Part shown: piece by piece, positions 62,760 through 64,000 of the stretch
Position numbering within the stretch: position 1 is the first letter of the stretch
Layout: each line of letters opens with the position of its first letter
DNA from: Streptomyces sp. SID12501
GTDB taxonomy: Bacteria > Actinomycetota > Actinomycetes > Streptomycetales > Streptomycetaceae
NCBI RefSeq assembly: GCF_010550245.1
Contig: NZ_JAAGLU010000033.1
Coordinates: 1 to 64,000, forward strand
Reading direction: 5' to 3'
DNA: 64,000 nucleotides
Program-made: the position numbers and the translations under genes
Notes under the pieces: generated by a model
Told to the model about the DNA's origin: nothing
Database searches by the model: none
What the model saw: the letters and a program-made list of their open reading frames with translations, nothing else

Positions 62760-64000
62760 GTGGCAGCCCACGACGACGACATGAACCGCGGCATCCGCCC
62801 GGGACGAGGGTCCGACGACCCGTCCGGGCAGATTGCCTACCTTGAGCAGGAGATCGCCGTCCTGCGGCGTAAGCTCGCCGACTCTCCGCGACACACGAGG
62901 ATTCTCGAAGAGCGGATCGTCGAACTGCAGACCAACCTGGCCGGCGTGTCCGCACAGAACGAGCGGCTCGCCAACACACTCCGAGAGGCCCGCGACCAGA
63001 TCGTGGCCCTCAAGGAGGAAGTCGACCGGCTGGCACAGCCCCCGGCAGGCTTCGGTGTCTTCCTCGTGGCCAACGAGGACGGCACGGCCGACATCTTCAC
63101 CGGAGGCCGCAAACTCCGCGTGAACGTCAGCCCCAGCGTCGAGCTCGAAGAGCTCCGACGTGGCCAGGAAGTGATGCTCAACGAAGCTCTCAACGTGGTC
63201 GAGGCCATGGAGTACGAGAGCGTCGGTGACATCGTCACCCTCAAGGAGATCCTCGAGGACGGCGAGCGCGCACTGGTACAGGGGCACACCGACGAGGAAC
63301 GGGTGGTAAGGCTCGCCGAGCCCCTCCTGGACATCGTCATCCGCCCCGGCGACGCCCTCCTGCTCGAACCCCGCTCCGGCTACGTCTACGAAGTCGTACC
63401 GAAGAGCGAGGTCGAGGAACTAGTCCTCGAAGAAGTACCCGACATCGGCTACGAGCAGATCGGCGGCCTGGGCAACCAGATCGAGATGATCCGCGACGCG
63501 GTCGAACTCCCGTACCTCCACCCCGAACTCTTCAAGGAGCACGAACTCAGGCCGCCCAAGGGCGTCCTGCTCTACGGGCCCCCCGGATGCGGAAAGACAC
63601 TCATCGCCAAGGCCGTCGCCAACTCGCTGGCCAAAAAGGTCGCCGAGGTCACCGGACAGGCCACCGGCAAGAGCTTCTTCCTCAACATCAAGGGCCCCGA
63701 ACTCCTCAACAAGTACGTCGGCGAGACCGAGCGGCAGATCCGCCTCATCTTCCAGCGTGCAAGGGAGAAGGCCAGCGAGGGCACCCCCGTCATCGTCTTC
63801 TTCGACGAGATGGAATCCCTCTTCCGCACCCGCGGATCCGGCGTCAGCTCGGACGTGGAGAACACCATCGTCCCCCAGCTCCTCGCCGAGATCGACGGCG
63901 TGGAAGGCCTGCAGAACGTGGTCGTGATCGGCGCCTCCAACCGCGAGGACATGATCGACCCCGCCATCCTGCGCCCCGGACGCCTCGACGTGAAGATCAA
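62760..64000 (+). CDS. arc: ARC/Mpa proteasome-associated AAA ATPase (N-terminal part, cut by window edge)
   Basis: 413 codons are visible before the window ends. The N-terminal coiled coil (about 20-90; QIAYLEQEIAVLRRKLADS) recruits pupylated proteins. The tandem OB folds follow (about 95-240; GVFLVANEDGTADIFTGGRK). The AAA module starts at about 245 with P-loop GPPGCGKT at 273-280, Walker B VIVFFDEMESLF, and ASNREDMIDPAILRPGRLD. It forms the hexamer that unfolds pupylated substrates for the 20S proteasome. Start GTG 62760 with an AGGAGGT-type site upstream; GTG 62751 is in frame too. dop, pup and prcBA would be expected to the right. Confidence 0.96.
   Translation, partial: MAAHDDDMNRGIRPGRGSDDPSGQIAYLEQEIAVLRRKLADSPRHTRILEERIVELQTNLAGVSAQNERLANTLREARDQIVALKEEVDRLAQPPAGFGVFLVANEDGTADIFTGGRKLRVNVSPSVELEELRRGQEVMLNEALNVVEAMEYESVGDIVTLKEILEDGERALVQGHTDEERVVRLAEPLLDIVIRPGDALLLEPRSGYVYEVVPKSEVEELVLEEVPDIGYEQIGGLGNQIEMIRDAVELPYLHPELFKEHELRPPKGVLLYGPPGCGKTLIAKAVANSLAKKVAEVTGQATGKSFFLNIKGPELLNKYVGETERQIRLIFQRAREKASEGTPVIVFFDEMESLFRTRGSGVSSDVENTIVPQLLAEIDGVEGLQNVVVIGASNREDMIDPAILRPGRLDVKI

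Overview
The window looks like a core-chromosome segment of a Streptomyces. Base composition is very high in GC, and the third codon position of real genes is almost always G or C. Lineage markers are two chaplins (hydrophobic aerial coat proteins), a LAxTG sortase signal, the mycothiol gene mshC, an F420-type oxidoreductase, an IclR-type glycerol regulator next to glpF-glpK-glpD, and the proteasomal ATPase gene arc. From memory, the order arc, ferredoxin, trmI, M50 protease, recB-like, metH, gylR, glpFKD, PAC2, mshC, DUF3090, phosphatase, chpC, chpH resembles the SCO1648-SCO1675 region of S. coelicolor read backwards. That comparison is recall, not a search.

Layout. (1) 1-9523 is part of a type VII (ESX) secretion locus: eccD (cut by the window edge) diverges from eccC, followed by a mycosin-type protease and a beta-helix protein fused to two EccA/CbbX-type AAA modules. 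(2) 9692-9776 is tRNA-Leu(GAG). (3) 9965-26326 holds an M20 peptidase, chpH and chpC, small conserved proteins, a RecD2-like protein whose ATPase motifs look destroyed, an aldo/keto reductase, an LLM oxidoreductase, corA, a phosphatase, DUF3090, an SCO1664-like gene, mshC, a Tat-exported beta-propeller protein and PAC2.

(4) 26565-43240 is the most notable part: a dense island for salvage of methylthio and purine nucleosides. The left half (minus strand) is a BmpA-type nucleoside ABC importer, a nucleoside phosphorylase and an MtaD-like deaminase, with a GntR/FCD regulator at the end. The middle holds mtnA facing mtnDCB. The right half (plus strand) is a ribose-type ABC importer and mtnK. Together these could import methylthioadenosine and methylthioribose, make methylthioribose-1-phosphate by two routes, and convert it to the 2-oxo acid precursor of methionine. 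No final aminotransferase is present here. Short cysteine-containing peptide genes precede both ABC importers (34272-34337 and 37923-37994). The second resembles the actinobacterial cysteine leader family and may be leaderless, which suggests control by cysteine supply.

(5) 43371-48492 is the glycerol regulon glpF-glpK-glpD with gylR; matching palindromes lie before glpF and before gylR. (6) 48801-64000 holds metH, a HAD phosphatase, two tandem orphan peptide-type binding lipoproteins, an orphan NarL-type regulator, an Fe-S RecB-type nuclease, an M50 site-2 protease, trmI, a secreted protein, a ferredoxin and the start of arc.

Most operons end in strong perfect hairpins. Three copies of one intergenic repeat family (40820-40935, 43239-43307, 57711-57788) and one 196-bp inverted-repeat element (17679-17874) are present. 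No CRISPR array, insertion sequence, phage gene or rRNA was seen.
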